Positions 10,215 through 22,910 are shown, counted from the stretch's first letter. The stretch is 64,000 bases of DNA from Argyresthia goedartella (GCA_949825045.1 OX463818.1:34054906-34118905), one strand, 5' to 3'. Notes: generated by a model not told the origin, from the letters alone. Program-made: numbers and translations.

Positions 10215-13200
10215 GTGAAATACATACCGAGTACTGGTATTGAAACACAACCCTCGGGAACTACCAGTGCTTCAAGAACTGTTAAGATTTTAAGACTTCA
10301 AATTTTCCTTGACCTCCCCAGACTATATTCCCATCGCCTCTTTCAGGTGCACCCCACTAACGTACGCCTTTGTCGCCTCTCCAAACCACCAGGCCACCCT
10401 TTTTATCTAAAATATTCATCATGTATAGTACGCCCATTCAAATAAACACGACAAAAGGACGGAGAAAGCCCCACAGTTTAACTTTAGCGCTCTATAACGC
10501 TGATAGCCTCCTCAAACAGAGAGAAGAAGTCACCTATCTTCTCAATAGACATCAAATAGATATCCTCGCGGTCCAAGAAACCTACCTCAAACCCAAACAT
10601 AGGCGCTTTAATATAGCCAAATATAGTCTCCTCCATACTGACCGCTGACCGAATCATTACCGACCCAATACCCCAAAGGCGGTACCGCCATCTGTTATAA
10701 ACTATATCTGCACGTATCCCCTATAGACACTCCACAACTTGCAAAATGCGAAGCAACTTCCATCTGCATTGCAATGTCAGGTCACGATCACATAGTCATA
10801 GCATCAGTCTATCTGCCGGCTAGAGAGAAGATGATAGCTAATGATATCAGAGCCCTCTAAGAACTAGGTAGTACAGTTATCCTAGCTGTTGACATCAACT
10901 GCAAGCACCAGCAATGGAACTGTTACGAGACAAACACCAACGGACGGACCTTACACAGACTTCTCGAATCCCTCGATGACTGTGAAGTCATAACTCCCTA
11001 TGCCCCGACCCATTACCCCTACACAATTGGCCACATACCAGACATTATCTCCTACTACATTTTCAAAAACATTAGCCTCCCAATCAGGGACATTGTGTAC
11101 TTAGCGAGCTTCACTCGGATTACAGACCGGTCTTATACCATCTCGGCAGGCCATTTGACCGACCGATTAAAATCAGGACCGTTATTAACAACCGGAAATT
11201 CAAACAAGCTCTCAGCAAACCGGACCCAAGATAATATACCACATCAGAAATTGACAATAGAGCCCAACTAGAACCCAAAATGTCTGACATAGGCAACAGT
11301 CTCAACAAAGTCTTAACCAGCGCCTCTAGCGAGGTCCCGGTACAGGCCAACCATCGCTTCGAGCTCCCAGAGGAGTTGAGACTGCTGCTTAATGCAAAGA
11401 ATGCGGCACAGAGAGATTATGATAAAAGTCTCTCAGACAATCACAGAAAACAAATGCGTCGCCTCCAACGAGAGGCTACCAGATGCATGCGAGAGCTCAG
11501 AGTTAGTTGCATGAATGACTTTGTCTCCTGCATTGCCCCAAGTCACACTGCAATTTTTAAATTCAGTAAATACCTCATATCCGATGAAATATTTCCCTAA
11601 TACGGGTTCACCTACCCGCAGTCTTTAATGACGAAAAAAAGGCCGAATGTCTTTACGATAGCCTAGAAACCCAGTGCACTCCCTTCTCACAACCAATAGA
11701 CCCCGATCATCTTAATATGGTCAACTCTAAAGTTGATCACAAAAGCTCCCTCCCGCCCATTAACTCCTTTCTCGAGATCGCCATAGAGGAAGTGCAAAAA
11801 GTAATAAAGGAACTCAAACCTAAGAAAACCCGGGGTTTCATAAAATCGCTAACACGGCAACACAATCTTTCCCTCTCGGAGTCCTCACCATCCTTACGGT
11901 AATATTCAATGCCTCCCTCCGTATCTGTGCCTTTCCAACCGCTTGGAAATAAGCTGACGTTATTAGCTTTCACAAACCCTGAAAGATCGGACCGACCCCA
12001 CTTGCTATCGCCCAATTAGCTTACTCTCTTCCATAGGCACAGTCTACGAAAGGCTTATTCTCAACCGACTCAAAGACATTTCCATTGATAGAAACCTCAT
12101 ACCCAACGAGCAGTTTGACTTTAAAACCAAACACTCGTCCGTTCAACAGGTGCACCGCATAACGAAGCATATTTACAAAAGGTTCCACACCACGGCAAAT
12201 TCCAAAGATACCGGTGTGATATTCTTTGACATAGCGAAAGCTTTTGTCAAAGTTTGGCGCAATGGTCTTGTTTATAATCTTTACCAAATGAACCTCCCAG
12301 ATAGCCTAGTACTCATTATCAAAGACTACTTTAATGAGCGCAGTTTTTGCTATCGAGTAGAAAAATCGGGCTCTTAACCACAACCCATAGCCGCCGAAGT
12401 CCCGCAAGGCTCAGTTCTCTCGTTCAGACGTCCCCCCCACACCGTACGTTGAGCTAGTCCTTTACGCCGACGATACGGCTTTCTACTGGTGTAATACACC
12501 TGTAGAAAGAGGGCGCGCGTTTGTCAAGTACTCCAGAAAGCAGTAACCGACCTCGGTGAATGGGCTCTTAAATGGAGAATAGAGATGAACCCCGAGAAAA
12601 GTGCAGCCGTGCTTTTCTCAAGGGGTAAGACTCAACCTGACCTGTTACTACCCGAAATCACCCTCTCTGACCACCCTATCCCCTGGGAGAATAAAGTGAT
12701 TTAGGCGTGACATTAAACTCCCGACTAAACTTCAAAACCCACATTAAGACGTTCCGCGACAAAGCAGCCTACTACATGGGTAGGCTTCACCCGCTCATGA
12801 GAAGTAAAATAAAACTACCATTGCGCTGCGAAATAACTCTATATAAAAATTGCATTCACCCGGTATTCACATATGCAAGTCCAGTCTTTGCACACTGCTC
12901 CCACTTCCTTAAACCTCTTCAGGTTCTTCAAAACCGGTTCATGCGTAAAGCCGAAGGTGCCCCGTGGTACATGAGCAACGTAGACCTCCATAGTGACTTT
13001 AGACTCCCCACAGTAAAACATGTTCGACACATGAAATAAGTGTCGAACACTACTTCATAAATGCATCTAGCCACCCAAACCCGCTTATCTTACAAGCATC
13101 CCTCTATGAACCGACCCCAGACATAAATAAGAAACATCTTTATAAAAGGCGCCACAAAGACGTCCTCCTAGAACCGGAGGACAATATCATGATAGCCCTC

Positions 13201-13336
13201 AAAGCCCATCCCCCGCCCCTCAGGCACGTCAACTCGCTGATGCCCGCTCAATCTGTAGGGACCCGGTCATAGCAGGGAGGTCTGACTCCTGGGCATGGGT
13301 AATTCCATTTTTTTCCCCTCCAACAAAAAAAAAAAG
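10215..13336 (+). pseudogene. Jockey-like LINE, nearly full-length ORF2 remains
   Basis: In order: an AP-endonuclease N-terminus (ALYNADSLLKQREEV and ILAVQETYLKPKHR, 10430-10640), endonuclease middle (about 10780-11100), linker (11280-11600), RT fingers (11717-11902), RT motif A as FFDIAKAFVKVW (12219-12254), motif B PQGS (about 12400) and the catalytic box LYADDTAFYW (about 12458-12488). A C-terminal domain follows at 12707-13039. Many stops and shifts; part of motif B downstream is lost near 12420. The copy ends with an A-run at about 13325-13336 and abuts the Crypton-like gene, whose 3' side it may have replaced. Confidence 0.8.
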
Positions 13337-13707
13337 GTTCAGGCTTTTCCTGGAATATTTACATTTGATACTGTTTGTGAAATTTGTGTATCTTGCACTG
13401 TAGGATCTGTAAATGTCGGAGATGGCAATATCTCATTAGCAGAGGAAGACATCGGAAGATCATCTCTAGCTGTAATATTCACCTCTTCAGCCCTGAGATC
13501 CCGATATTGACCAGCTGATTCTTTGGAAGATCCTGGTTGAGGCGAATATTCAGCCGAGCATAAATGTATGGCCTCTGTTATTTTGCTTGAAATTTTTGAC
13601 TTATTCTGCACAGAGTCTTCGATGTACCCGTCAGCTACAGTACTGGATTTCCATCCGCTGTGCCGTTTGAGCATAGTCATGTCCGCTCCAGCATCGGCTA
13701 AAAGGGT

Positions 13708-13761
13708 CGCAGATGTTCTCCGGAAGCAATGCCTGGGCATTGCTTCCGGAGAACATCTGCG
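13708..13761. repeat. Perfect inverted repeat, 26-bp arms, 2-bp centre
   Basis: Arm CGCAGATGTTCTCCGGAAGC... at 13708-13733 is the exact reverse complement of 13736-13761, centre TG. The right-hand copy on the plus strand breaks the recombinase frame at box II. Confidence 0.95.
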
Positions 13762-14090
13762 TAAAGATCGGCATTTGGTAAGTTAGGATACGTCGCTATT
13801 AGTTTAGGCACGCGTGAGATGTTATTTTTGCCGATCACCTGCCTAAGATATTTGCCATGTTGGTATTTCAGGAAAAAACGATTAGTTTTAATATTATCGG
13901 GGCGTAGTCCTTGGTATTTCAGTACTAATTGAGTAAACTCTTCCCGCACGACAAATGTACGATCAATTTTTGTTTTCGTATTTGGTAATTTTACAAGCAA
14001 TAATTGGCCGTGTCTTTCCACGTTTTCCACAGTTACGTTTGTAAGCTCAACTCCTCTGCATGCGCCACTTATCCCAAAAATCAGTGCCAC

Positions 14091-14207
14091 CTGTAAAAAT
14101 ATTTTGTTTTGTTTATTCTGTAACGATAAAATTTGTACATTGGTACATAATCGTAAACAGCACACATAATATGAAATCACACTAATAAATATGAAATCGT
14201 CACGTAC
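14091..14207 (-). other. Intron within the Crypton-like gene
   Basis: 117 bp. Donor AAG|GTACGTG at 14207 and acceptor TATTTTTACAG ending at 14091. Removing it joins IYLAIK to VALIFGISGACRG in frame, a smooth protein segment. This supports a cellular, spliced history for the element. Confidence 0.7.
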
Positions 14208-14654
14208 CTTTATTGCCAGATATATTTCGTCTGGGGCTTGATTTAAGAAGGATTCCACATCCTGCGCAGTGGAAACCTTCGATTTTTTGCTTTTAAATCC
14301 ATCCGATGTTCTTTTTAGGAATGACGTTAAATTTGTATAATTTCTAAAGTTCACTCGCTGAAATACACCAGAAACACACTTTCTGACAAAGATTTCACTT
14401 TTTTCTCTGCCCGCCGCTTTATAAAATCGTTATATGATTTTATGTATCTCTCCTTCGAAACTGCCGGTAAATGGTTTTGTACAACCATTTCAGCCTCTTT
14501 TCTAATTAAATCAGGCGTTAAATCCATGTCCGAATCGCTGGGTGAACTCATTTTTGCAATATGTATAATTCGTTGTATAGATATAAACTAAAATTTTCAC
14601 ACGTCTCGTAAGTATTTAATTGCACTAGACTACCCTTTTCATTTTATATATATC

Positions 14655-15692
14655 CTATCCAGATAGGTTTGCTGGAAGAAATCTCTGTTGAGAGAAAAGC
14701 TCGCCTTTGCCTTTTAATTTCGTGTACAATTGTATTGTTGTAATGTTCTGTGAAATAAAAAAATGTGTGAATTGTACACCCCAACTAGATGCGGATACAC
14801 GCGACACTTTTCCGAAGCAATTTGCCGCGCGCTCGCCTATGTATGACGCATGTGCAGCGAACGACAGTCCGGCGTCGAGAACCATGCCCAGCACCTTTGC
14901 TTGCACGACGCTCCTGGCAGAGTCGTCCCTCATCTTGACCGTTGGCGGGCGCTTGAACCTACCCTTGATCGTCATAGTGTGTGATTTTGCCGGAGAAAAG
15001 CTCAGGCGGTTTCTGGCGCCCCATTCGGAGACGCCTTCAAGCACCCTAGAGGCCGAGCGTTCGATGGAGGATCGAGAGTTGTACTCTATCAGGATAGTCA
15101 CGTCGTCTGCGTAGCCTACGAGCATAGTGCATGCAGGCAATGGCAATCGCAGCAGGTCGTCCATCAGCACATTCCAGAGTGTCGGTCCCACCACGGATCC
15201 CTGAGGACACCCCATAGTGGAGACCTTCCATTCCACCAGCGGACCGATGAATAGCCCTACGCGGCGGTTAGTGAAGTAATCCACTAACATCTTATAGATG
15301 TTAGGGGGTAGGCCTCCACGTTTTGCTTTCAGCAAAATCATCGGCCACCAGGCGTTATCAAAGGCCACCGAGATATCCAGAAAAATCGCCTGTACATACT
15401 TGGCTTTCGAGTCCCTGGCAACGTTAATAATGCTATTCAAGGCTGTAACAGTCGACCGACCCGGAGAGAAGCCGTGCTGGAATTCTGAAATGCCCCTCGA
15501 TATTTGCGGGGCACAGGCCAGCATAATTCGCTCAAGAATCTTACCGAGGACTGGGAGCAAGGTGATCGGCCTGTAGGCGTTAGGATCTGTCAGTGGTTTG
15601 CCATTGCACTTTGGTAGGACTAACAGACGTCCATCCTTCCACTGATTGGGAAATATTCCCTCTTTCACACACTTATCAAATACATACGTCAT
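14655..15692 (-). CDS. R1-clade LINE reverse transcriptase, partial, with foreign C-terminus
   Basis: An open frame of 345 codons. Fingers NAYRPITLLPVLGKILER, motif A AIFLDIS with Asp106, motif B GCPQGSVVGPTLWN and catalytic Y194-A-D-D197 (GYADDVTI). Sequence style and box B match R1-like elements. About residue 310 the R1 homology ends; the last 35-40 residues are the antisense reading of the 3' end of another LINE at 14660-14763. N-terminal endonuclease is absent, and the frame upstream of 15692 is broken. Truncated copy, unlikely to be active. R1 proper sits in rDNA; no rDNA is seen here. Confidence 0.8.
   Translation of the reverse strand: MTYVFDKCVKEGIFPNQWKDGRLLVLPKCNGKPLTDPNAYRPITLLPVLGKILERIMLACAPQISRGISEFQHGFSPGRSTVTALNSIINVARDSKAKYVQAIFLDISVAFDNAWWPMILLKAKRGGLPPNIYKMLVDYFTNRRVGLFIGPLVEWKVSTMGCPQGSVVGPTLWNVLMDDLLRLPLPACTMLVGYADDVTILIEYNSRSSIERSASRVLEGVSEWGARNRLSFSPAKSHTMTIKGRFKRPPTVKMRDDSARSVVQAKVLGMVLDAGLSFAAHASYIGERAANCFGKVSRVSASSWGVQFTHFFISQNITTIQLYTKLKGKGELFSQQRFLPANLSG
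14660..14763 (+). mobile_element. LINE 3' end with conserved stem-loop
   Basis: TTTGCTGGAAGAAATCTCTG, a short stem, AAGCTCGCCTTTG, then TGTGAAATAAAAAAA. The same 3' end occurs at 30466-30575, 46300-46410, 56270-56370, 58070-58190 and 62335-62380 (plus) and at 28286-28380 (minus). At 56270 it follows a LINE ORF, which identifies its source. Confidence 0.75.
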
Positions 15693-15699
15693 CAGGGGT

Positions 15700-18040
15700 A
15701 TGGGCAGGGCGTCGTCACTCGCTCAAAGTCGCGAGTTATTTGCCTGCTCGCTTGCGTGCTCCCTGGAGCACAATATCACAGGGCCGCGCCGGCCGCTTAC
15801 CTGAGCGCACGTACGTACGGAAGAGGGTACAATTAGTTAAATTATTTTGTTTTTCCTCCACTTTGCCCTTGTTTTCCGTTTCAATACTTACTAAAATTAT
15901 TTACAAGACTCAGACTATTTTCAACCGTTAAATTTGATAACAAAGAATTTCGGTCAGGACAAAAAGCAATTGAACAATTTATTAAATTAATTAACATATT
16001 TGTTCATCAATAAAAATAATATAATTACTTTAGATCTTTTATTTCACTTTATCATATTTCTGCAACCCCAAAGCGTAATCTTAATGATGTAAGCAGACAA
16101 ACGTCTCGGGGTTGGTAGAGCGTTCTCACCTCTCAGTATTTTTGCTTGCAGTTTACTCGAAAAATTATTACAAAAAATATGTATGCTATTATATCGTAGG
16201 TATTTTCTCTTTTGTAGGACTGTCATGTATCTAATCTTTGGTATGGGGCTCTTACTACAGATTTTTATTTGTTGGACCATCTGCTCTAGCTCCGCCCAGT
16301 GAGCTTACAATGGCGGTCTCTTTCTTCCTTACATTGGGTGCTGTAACAAAAAGATGAAAGGATGAAAGGATCTGAATGCAGCTAAAATGAGGTGAGACCC
16401 AGCCTTCGTAATCAATCTACCGCTCTATCCTTGAGACATTTCAGGATTTGTATGAACAGTTGTCTAGTTAATAAGAGTCCCGATGCCATTCTTTGGGTAC
16501 GAAACCCTAAAAAGTAACTATAGCTCGTTAAACCTTAATGTAAGTGAATCAGAACACATCTTAGTCACCGTTAAAAGGTAATAGAAGAATTTTATTACCC
16601 ACCCGGACACAGTGAAAATTCCCGGATTATCCGGACGGAATAATGATGCCTCATTTGTTTTGTTTTTTTTATTTATTCGTGGAAAAACGCCGCCAGAATC
16701 GAACATAAATCGTTTATTAAAAATATTCCAAGTAAAACCTCGACTACATTTTTTTTGTAATCTGTTTTACTGAAAATATTGGCACGAAATATATATGTCG
16801 CCGCAATTTAAATAAATAAGGCAATTAATCAATAGCCTGAGCCGTTAACCAAAGGCCGACATTCAATCAAATGGCTTAACTACTCAAGCGCGAATGCGTC
16901 AAATCGACGCAGAATCTTTTGTGTGTTTCTAATAGGTTTTAAACTTTATTACGATATGGGTAGGTTGAAAATGTTCATCGGGCAAGTATCACGTATAACG
17001 AGTTGCCTGAAGGTGCTTAGGTAAATGATTATCAGTGAGGCCTTGCACCATGGCATCGACTCACTGCGCTCCACGTTGCACATAAAGTTGTAACCTAACA
17101 CAACCTAACTTTGGTGTTCGGATAAAAAGTGACCTGTAGCAGCCAAGGTCTTTGAAAACAAATGTACATAAAGAGTAATGCAATCTAATGTCACATTAAA
17201 TTGTGACAAACATTCATTACAAATTCTGATTGTAAGGAATCCCTCTATTCAAAATATACAGCTTTTCATTCTATTTAGAATGAATGAGACCAATCTGTAT
17301 ATGGTAACATTTTTTCAAGAATTGACATTTGATGTTGTCAGTTTACTTCGTTTTATGTGAATAAGGGTATAGTCCAACTTTTCCTAGTCCGCAAAAATAC
17401 TCGATCGAATACTGTATCACAATATGAGGATGCGTCGCGCTAACCCTGTAAAGTACCTACAGTCCATTTGTTCCTCGATGGCAAACCTCAATAACAAACC
17501 ATAAAATCTGATATTTGTAGTGAAGGGAATAAGTGAATGAACTGGCGAGATCTGATAGAAGTGAATGTTGAATGAAAGAAATTTATTCAGGAATTTCATG
17601 ATTGAGTTTGTAATTGAGTTTTCAATAGATTTTATTGATTTCACTAGCTGTTTTATAAGAGTGATCCGATATATTGTTTAAAAAAAGCGATTTCTATTGA
17701 ATTTCTGTTATTAAACATGGAACGAAATAAAACCAACTTCGGGTTTGCTTAAAATATATTTATTGTCATAAAATGTATTACATGGGTAAATCATAACCAC
17801 AGATAAACTATCTCATATACATATTAACAAGTTAAATAAATAAATTAAGAAATTCTCTGCCTCGTACGTGTCATATCCGATGCAAACAAAGGTCTTCATT
17901 TATTGCCTTACGTTAATTATAATGATAATAAGATACTTTCGAGCTTTGTTCGCCCCTAGTTTTTCTCTTTCGTGTATTATGAATATGGTTAATATGGATG
18001 GTGGTTTAAAATTGAGATAAATATTTTTTTTCTTTTTTTT
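15700..18040. other. No gene recognised
   Basis: 15700-15830 is GC-rich and may be decayed upstream R1 sequence. The rest is AT-rich with only short frames without recognisable motifs. Poly-T, poly-A and short direct repeats (AGATGAAAGGATGAAAGGAT near 16354) are present. Confidence 0.5.
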
Positions 18041-18808
18041 CTTTATATAGCCTAAATGGTGTCCCACTGCTGGGCAAAGGCCTCACCGGTTCGAGCCCAC
18101 ACATCTCTATCTGAAGCTTTATCTGTCCATCCTGGAAGTAACCTATCCAGGTCATCCTTCTATCAGAGTCAGAGTCATTTTTATATTGAATATAAATAAA
18201 TAAATTATCTTATTCAACGTCAAATCTCTATATCTCTCTATCTATATCTCCTTCTGGGCCTGCCCCTACGCCGGAATCCATCTGTAGGCATCAATTCAGT
18301 GGCTGATTTCGCCCATTTGTCCGGATGCATTCGACAGATATGTCCAGCCCAGTGCCCACGTCAACAATACCAGTTTTGGAGCGCAGTATAGTGTTCCTAA
18401 CGCGGTCTATACGTTTAACACCTAGAATACTGCGCTCCATTGCTCGCTGGCAAACCTTGAATTTGGACTTCTGATGTTCGGTCAGCGACCACGTTTGTGC
18501 GCCATAGGCATCGATTTATAGGTTAGGATGGGCAGGATGCACATGTCGACAAGTTTGCGATTCAGGGTCAATGGTAGGTTGCCCTTCATTAGCTCCTTCA
18601 TGGACCAGAAGTTCTTCCAGGCATTCGAAACACGTCTTTCGATTTCTTTGTCCTCCCTGTTTTCGAAGGAAACTGTCTGCCCATCGACCACTACCTTACG
18701 TTTTGCGCCGTTGGTCATGAGTTGGGTTTTTGACCGATTCATCTTCAGTCCAACCTCAAGGCTCGCAGTGCTCAGTTTTTGGAGTATTAGTTGAAGTTCA
18801 TCATTCAT
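18041..18808 (-). pseudogene. RTE-like LINE C-terminal part
   Basis: A frame at 18808-18482 reads VGLKMNRSKTQLMTN and MCILPILTYKSM, followed by decayed sequence equal to the plus-strand copy at 39905-40225 (ending CRMHP, GRPRRRWKDDLDRF). These are hallmarks of RTE-clade RT C-termini. A 75-bp insertion at about 18166-18240, flanked by CTATC on both sides, splits it. The 3' end lies at a T-run near 18030. Confidence 0.75.
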
Positions 18809-18829
18809 TTCATCGATTCGAAGAAATCA

Positions 18830-19668
18830 TTTATCTTAAGTAAATTATACGAAAATGAGTTAGAAGTTGTTTTGAGGCCCATGGGCATACGCGTCATCTG
18901 ATATTGCCCTGAAGCAAAAGCAGTATATTTTCAACTACATGGGTCTAAACTGGCTTGATAATAACCTTGACACAAATCTAAATAGCTAAAATAGACACAA
19001 CCTGAAAGTGAATATATAATTTCTGTAATTTTGGGCAAAGGGAACTTATCGAAATTAATGCAGTTATTTAATTTTCGGTAATCGTTTACCACACTTCTGT
19101 CTGTTTTCTTGAGAACTAAAAGAATAGGACTAGACCACTCACTAGTTGAAGTTCTATTATGCCATCCTTTAACATTTTTTCTATTTGTCGATTCACTTCT
19201 AGCTTCTGAGAGTGGGAAAGTCGGTATGGCTTTACGACTTTACGGGTTCTGTATTTGGTTTCAAAGATATTGACTGTTCATAAATGTCAGTAGTAGACAG
19301 TTTGTCATTAGGTAAATAGAAAATATCAGGAAATTTTCGCATACATTTTTAATAGAAATCACCTTAATTAAATTTTGTAACTGTAGCGACTAAAATTGCT
19401 GCTTAACTCGCTCCACGTTCTTCTCACTTTTATCAGACACACATACATCATAGTTACGAAGCTTCTCCAAAGTTAAATCAATTTTACTCAAAGTAAATTT
19501 CTTTTCAGTCGTATTCAGAATCTTTACAGGAATCTTTCCATTTTTGGGGCTTGCTAATACGATAGCAATAAAAACTCCCTTCGTAATTTCCGATGCACAA
19601 ACCAGACATTCTTTAGTCATATTTGTCTCCACATAATGAATAGACTCCGATCTGGGCGAAATGGTCAA
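18830..19668 (-). pseudogene. Ty3/gypsy pol fragment (protease-RT linker and RT)
   Basis: A frame at 19668-19390 reads PRSESIHYVETN and SKIDLTLEKLRNYDVCVSD, the linker between protease and RT in gypsy-group elements. Downstream, with stops, come VVNDYRKLNNCINFDKFPLP, YLDLCQGYYQ and YQMTRMPMGLKT, RT fingers and palm. RNase H and integrase are missing. A different family from the intact element at 2206-6776. Confidence 0.7.
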
Positions 19669-19689
19669 TGCACTTCTGTATTTGGAAAC

Positions 19690-19870
19690 CGTTAATGTAG
19701 CTAGCTGCGGTAATGGGCTAGTCCATAGCTGCGGTAATAGACTTGCCCCCTGTCACGCAAAATGGAGAATTGAATCAATGGTAAAAAGTGGGCACAGTTG
19801 TGCCTCTTCTACCACGTATGCGAAAAGACGTGACGCTATTTATGTAATGTTGTTTCGAAGATATAAAAAT
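19690..19870 (+). repeat. SINE body fragment (family 1)
   Basis: AGCTGCGGTAATGGGCTAG (19702), CCCCTGTCACGCAAAATGGA and GTGCCTCTTCTACC match the body of the SINE at 33272-33556. A near copy without a head is at 37108-37255. The head is absent here. Confidence 0.65.
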
Positions 19871-21740
19871 TGCGTGATTGTGGGGTGCAAAAGGGAGCAT
19901 GTCCAGTGCCTCCTATATGCCAATCATTAATATTGGTCTTGGTCTTATTTACATTCACTTTAATTCGTGAGACATACTCTCATTTGCATTATATCCACCG
20001 ACGATGCAAATTTGGCTTGATAAGTATCGCTCCTATTTGCAACCCTTTATCACACACTTTCAAGATAATTAAACAACTAATCATAATGATTTAAATACAT
20101 CATGCGCAACAGAAAAAAAAAATGATGGCGCGACCACATCAAAGGTTTTAAAAAAAAAACTTGCTTAGATTTCCAGTGAGTCAGTCTCACAGTATAAGAC
20201 CTAAATTAATGGCAAAAAGCAACACTAATAATAAACTAAGATAAATAAAGGGTAATTTTCTCCATACATTATATTTTACAATATTAATTTCCTCGATAAG
20301 TATGCACCCTACAGATTTTTTTACATAACAAATGTTATTTGTTTAGATAAAAGCTGCCCTAAAACAAATTCTCAGATCAAAATTCCAAGTTTAAAAAATG
20401 AAGGTACTTACCTCTGTCTATGAACCTAAAAAAAGTTCCACTGTGTCAGGTGGTACGTGCCTGCGATGACAAAGCCCCGCTGCACAGGAACTCGGCATGT
20501 GTTGCGGCGCTAACGCCCACTTTAATTTGTTTTTTTTTACATAATTTATTAACACAACCTTCGTCGCCTTGTATTTCATTCATTCGTTAAATTTTTTATT
20601 TCATTCACATTACCCCTTCATTAAACTTAACTAAACTAAATTGTGTGTAATTTTTCTCGTAGTTAGAAATTTGGGAAAATAATGTTATTTCTAAGCTGAA
20701 TTTCGACAAGTTTTTAGTGAAATTTAGTGTATTTATGTTTAAAGTAGTCTTTGTGAGTTTTTGTGAAAACCGTCATCGAGTGATCCTTGGGAAATATCGA
20801 GTTTTTGTAATCACGTCATCTTTGTTTACATCTTAAGCCAGTTAAGGACAATAGAGTGTAGTAAAGTCACGTTCTTACAGATTAGGGCGTTACCGAGGTA
20901 AACGGAGCTAGCTGCACTTTAGAAGAACTACAGTATTTTATATGTCCTATGCAAGCTCAGGTCCGAGTCACAGATTAGCGAGACGCCATTGTACCTACTT
21001 AATATTGAGTACTTATAAATAAACATGGTCAAGTGCTAAATTTCTATGTACCTACATAATATGTATATATATTGTGTGTATACCTACATTTGGTAACCTT
21101 GTATAATCTATGGATATTTTTAGTAGGTAAGTATACGTTTAAATTAGTGATAAGATAAATAATTTACTTTATTTGAAAATTATAACTGGATGAATTAACT
21201 TGACAACTGTGTTCGTGACGTCATTAAGGCACTCTAAGGCAATTGCATTCCGGCGAGGTGTCAACTTTATTTGTCCAGGTAGTACTAACTTTTAACCCAG
21301 TAGTGAATCTTTTCGTATTAGATCCACCTCCGTGATTCTGAAGTTCGATTTGGCGAATAGACAATATGCTTTTCACTCATTACGAAGCGAAAAAGGGATA
21401 GTAATATTCACCCACCCACCTACGATGAAACATAGGAAGCACAAAATATGGGCTGCTGTGGAGTCATGCCATTGCGAACATTTCCGAAACATCCCGAACA
21501 CTCGTAGCGGCTGGCGTATAGGTACTTTATTCGCACCGCACCGCATCGAGTACGCCGCCGCTAGGAACAGGCAGAGCGCACATCGCTTACCGCGTATACG
21601 TGATACTCGGTGGATCACGTCCAGACGCTTGTGGAACGGGTACCGACTAGTATTGAGAAATACCTAATGCCGGGACCTGTTCTAGACTTCACCTATAGTT
21701 AGTATAATAATATCCTCTGACGCTATACATACGCACCAAA
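19870..21740. other. No gene recognised
   Basis: AT-rich. A GC-richer block at 20430-20520 ends, on the minus strand, in a good splice-donor match (CAGAG|GTAAGTACC at about 20411), but no coding frame supports an exon. 21330-21670 has a frame without known motifs. Confidence 0.4.
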
Positions 21741-22910
21741 TTTACTTATTTATTTATTTATTTATTTACTGATTACAGAGTTTACAGCACATACGATACA
21801 AATAAGACAAAAAGGTAAACTTATCTTTGGCCAATTACAAACTCTCATTATTAAAGACTAAGCAGGTATGAAGGCAGATAGAAAGCACACAGTTTACATT
21901 AAAAAGAAAAATTAAATTAAATTACATCAAAATTACATTATTGTGGTTATGTGAGTGAGTGTGTATATATGCGACTATGTGTATGTGAGTGTGTGTATGG
22001 TAGAGAGAGAGAGAGAATTTAAATGATTATGCAGGAACAGAAGGCAGGCTTACCTTTGTTCCTTAAGCAACGACATAATCCGTTTTTTGAAGAGCGGCTT
22101 TGATAGATGAAAAATGTCCGGGTCGGCAAAGTACTTGTAAGTCGTAAGTGCGGGGCAGCCTGCAGCTGATGGAGTTAGTTGCGTAGTTTGTGCGTGCGAA
22201 GGGAATATGGAAGAGTTTGTTTGCAGAGTGGCGAGTGCGAATAGACGGTACATCCAGTTTAAGTAATGAGTTAACGAGGTCAGGGCAATCGACACCTCCG
22301 CGACAGACGTTATAGAGGAGCATCATATCAAGCATCTTCCGACGGTTCTCGAGGCTCTCGAAACCGTGGTGTTGGCAAGAGTTCTCGTACCCTTCGCTTG
22401 AAAATCTGTCACGGAAGTTAAGTTGTTTTAAAAACTTCTTTTGAATGCGTTCTACTTTGTCCACGTAGAAGCCATACTGTGGATTCCAAGAGGTACTTCA
22501 ATATTCAAGGACACTTCTCACATATGCACAGTAAAGTATTCGAACACATCCCATGTCTGAAAAAGGTTTGGTGACTCTTAAAATAAACCCTAAATTTCTA
22601 AAAGCTTTGCTAGTTATTGCTTCTACTTGCTCCTCGAATGTCAGCTTATCATCAAGAAGCTGATAGTGTTGCATTTCGAGGCATTGACATTAATTCTATT
22701 TATATCATAGTAGTGTGTCAGACGATCCAAATCCTCCCGCAGCAGATCACAATCTTGAGTAGACTTAATTTGCTTATATATTTTGTTATCGTCAGCATAC
22801 AGGAGGAATTTGGCGTGGTGGAAGCACACTCCTATATCGTATAGATAGGCTAAATATAATAGGGGACCCAATATTGACCCTTATGGGACTCCAGACGGGA
22901 TAGTAATTCG
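21741..22910 (-). pseudogene. LINE RT C-terminal part, 3' UTR and AAATA-repeat tail
   Basis: From 22871: GPLLYLAYLYDIGVCFHH then LLYADDNKIYKQI, the palm with YADD, followed after frameshifts by MDKVERIQKKFLKQLNF and the usual C-terminal run (22464-22063). A 3' UTR with GT- and GA-rich simple repeats extends to a (AAAT)n-type tail at 21743-21772. Jockey/CR1-type by sequence. 5'-truncated. Confidence 0.75.

Larger units (their letters stand above)
13339..14551 (-). pseudogene. Crypton-like tyrosine recombinase, broken
   Basis: A first frame (14551-14351) gives an N-terminal helical domain starting MSSPSDSDMDLTPDLIRKEA. The second carries SFLKRTSDGFKSKKSK and the box I Arg in FGISGACRGVELT. The third carries box II as HCFRRTSATLLADAG, then RHSGW and the tyrosine in VADGYIEDS. 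Arg, His-x-x-Arg, His and Tyr make this the catalytic set of tyrosine recombinases; a Crypton-type element is the likeliest source. A GT-AG intron at 14207-14091 interrupts it. Breaks: a missing stretch and frame change at about 14351, and a 26-bp inverted duplication (13708-13761) that shifts the frame just before box II. Not functional as it stands. Confidence 0.75.

Noticed and set aside
10215..10445. Separate small gene before the LINE endonuclease
   Set aside because: It overlaps the decayed ORF1/ORF2 boundary of the jockey-like LINE and shows no independent signal.
21332..21667. 111-codon Arg-rich plus-strand frame
   Set aside because: No domain recognised, an overlapping frame on the other strand of similar length, and no start context.
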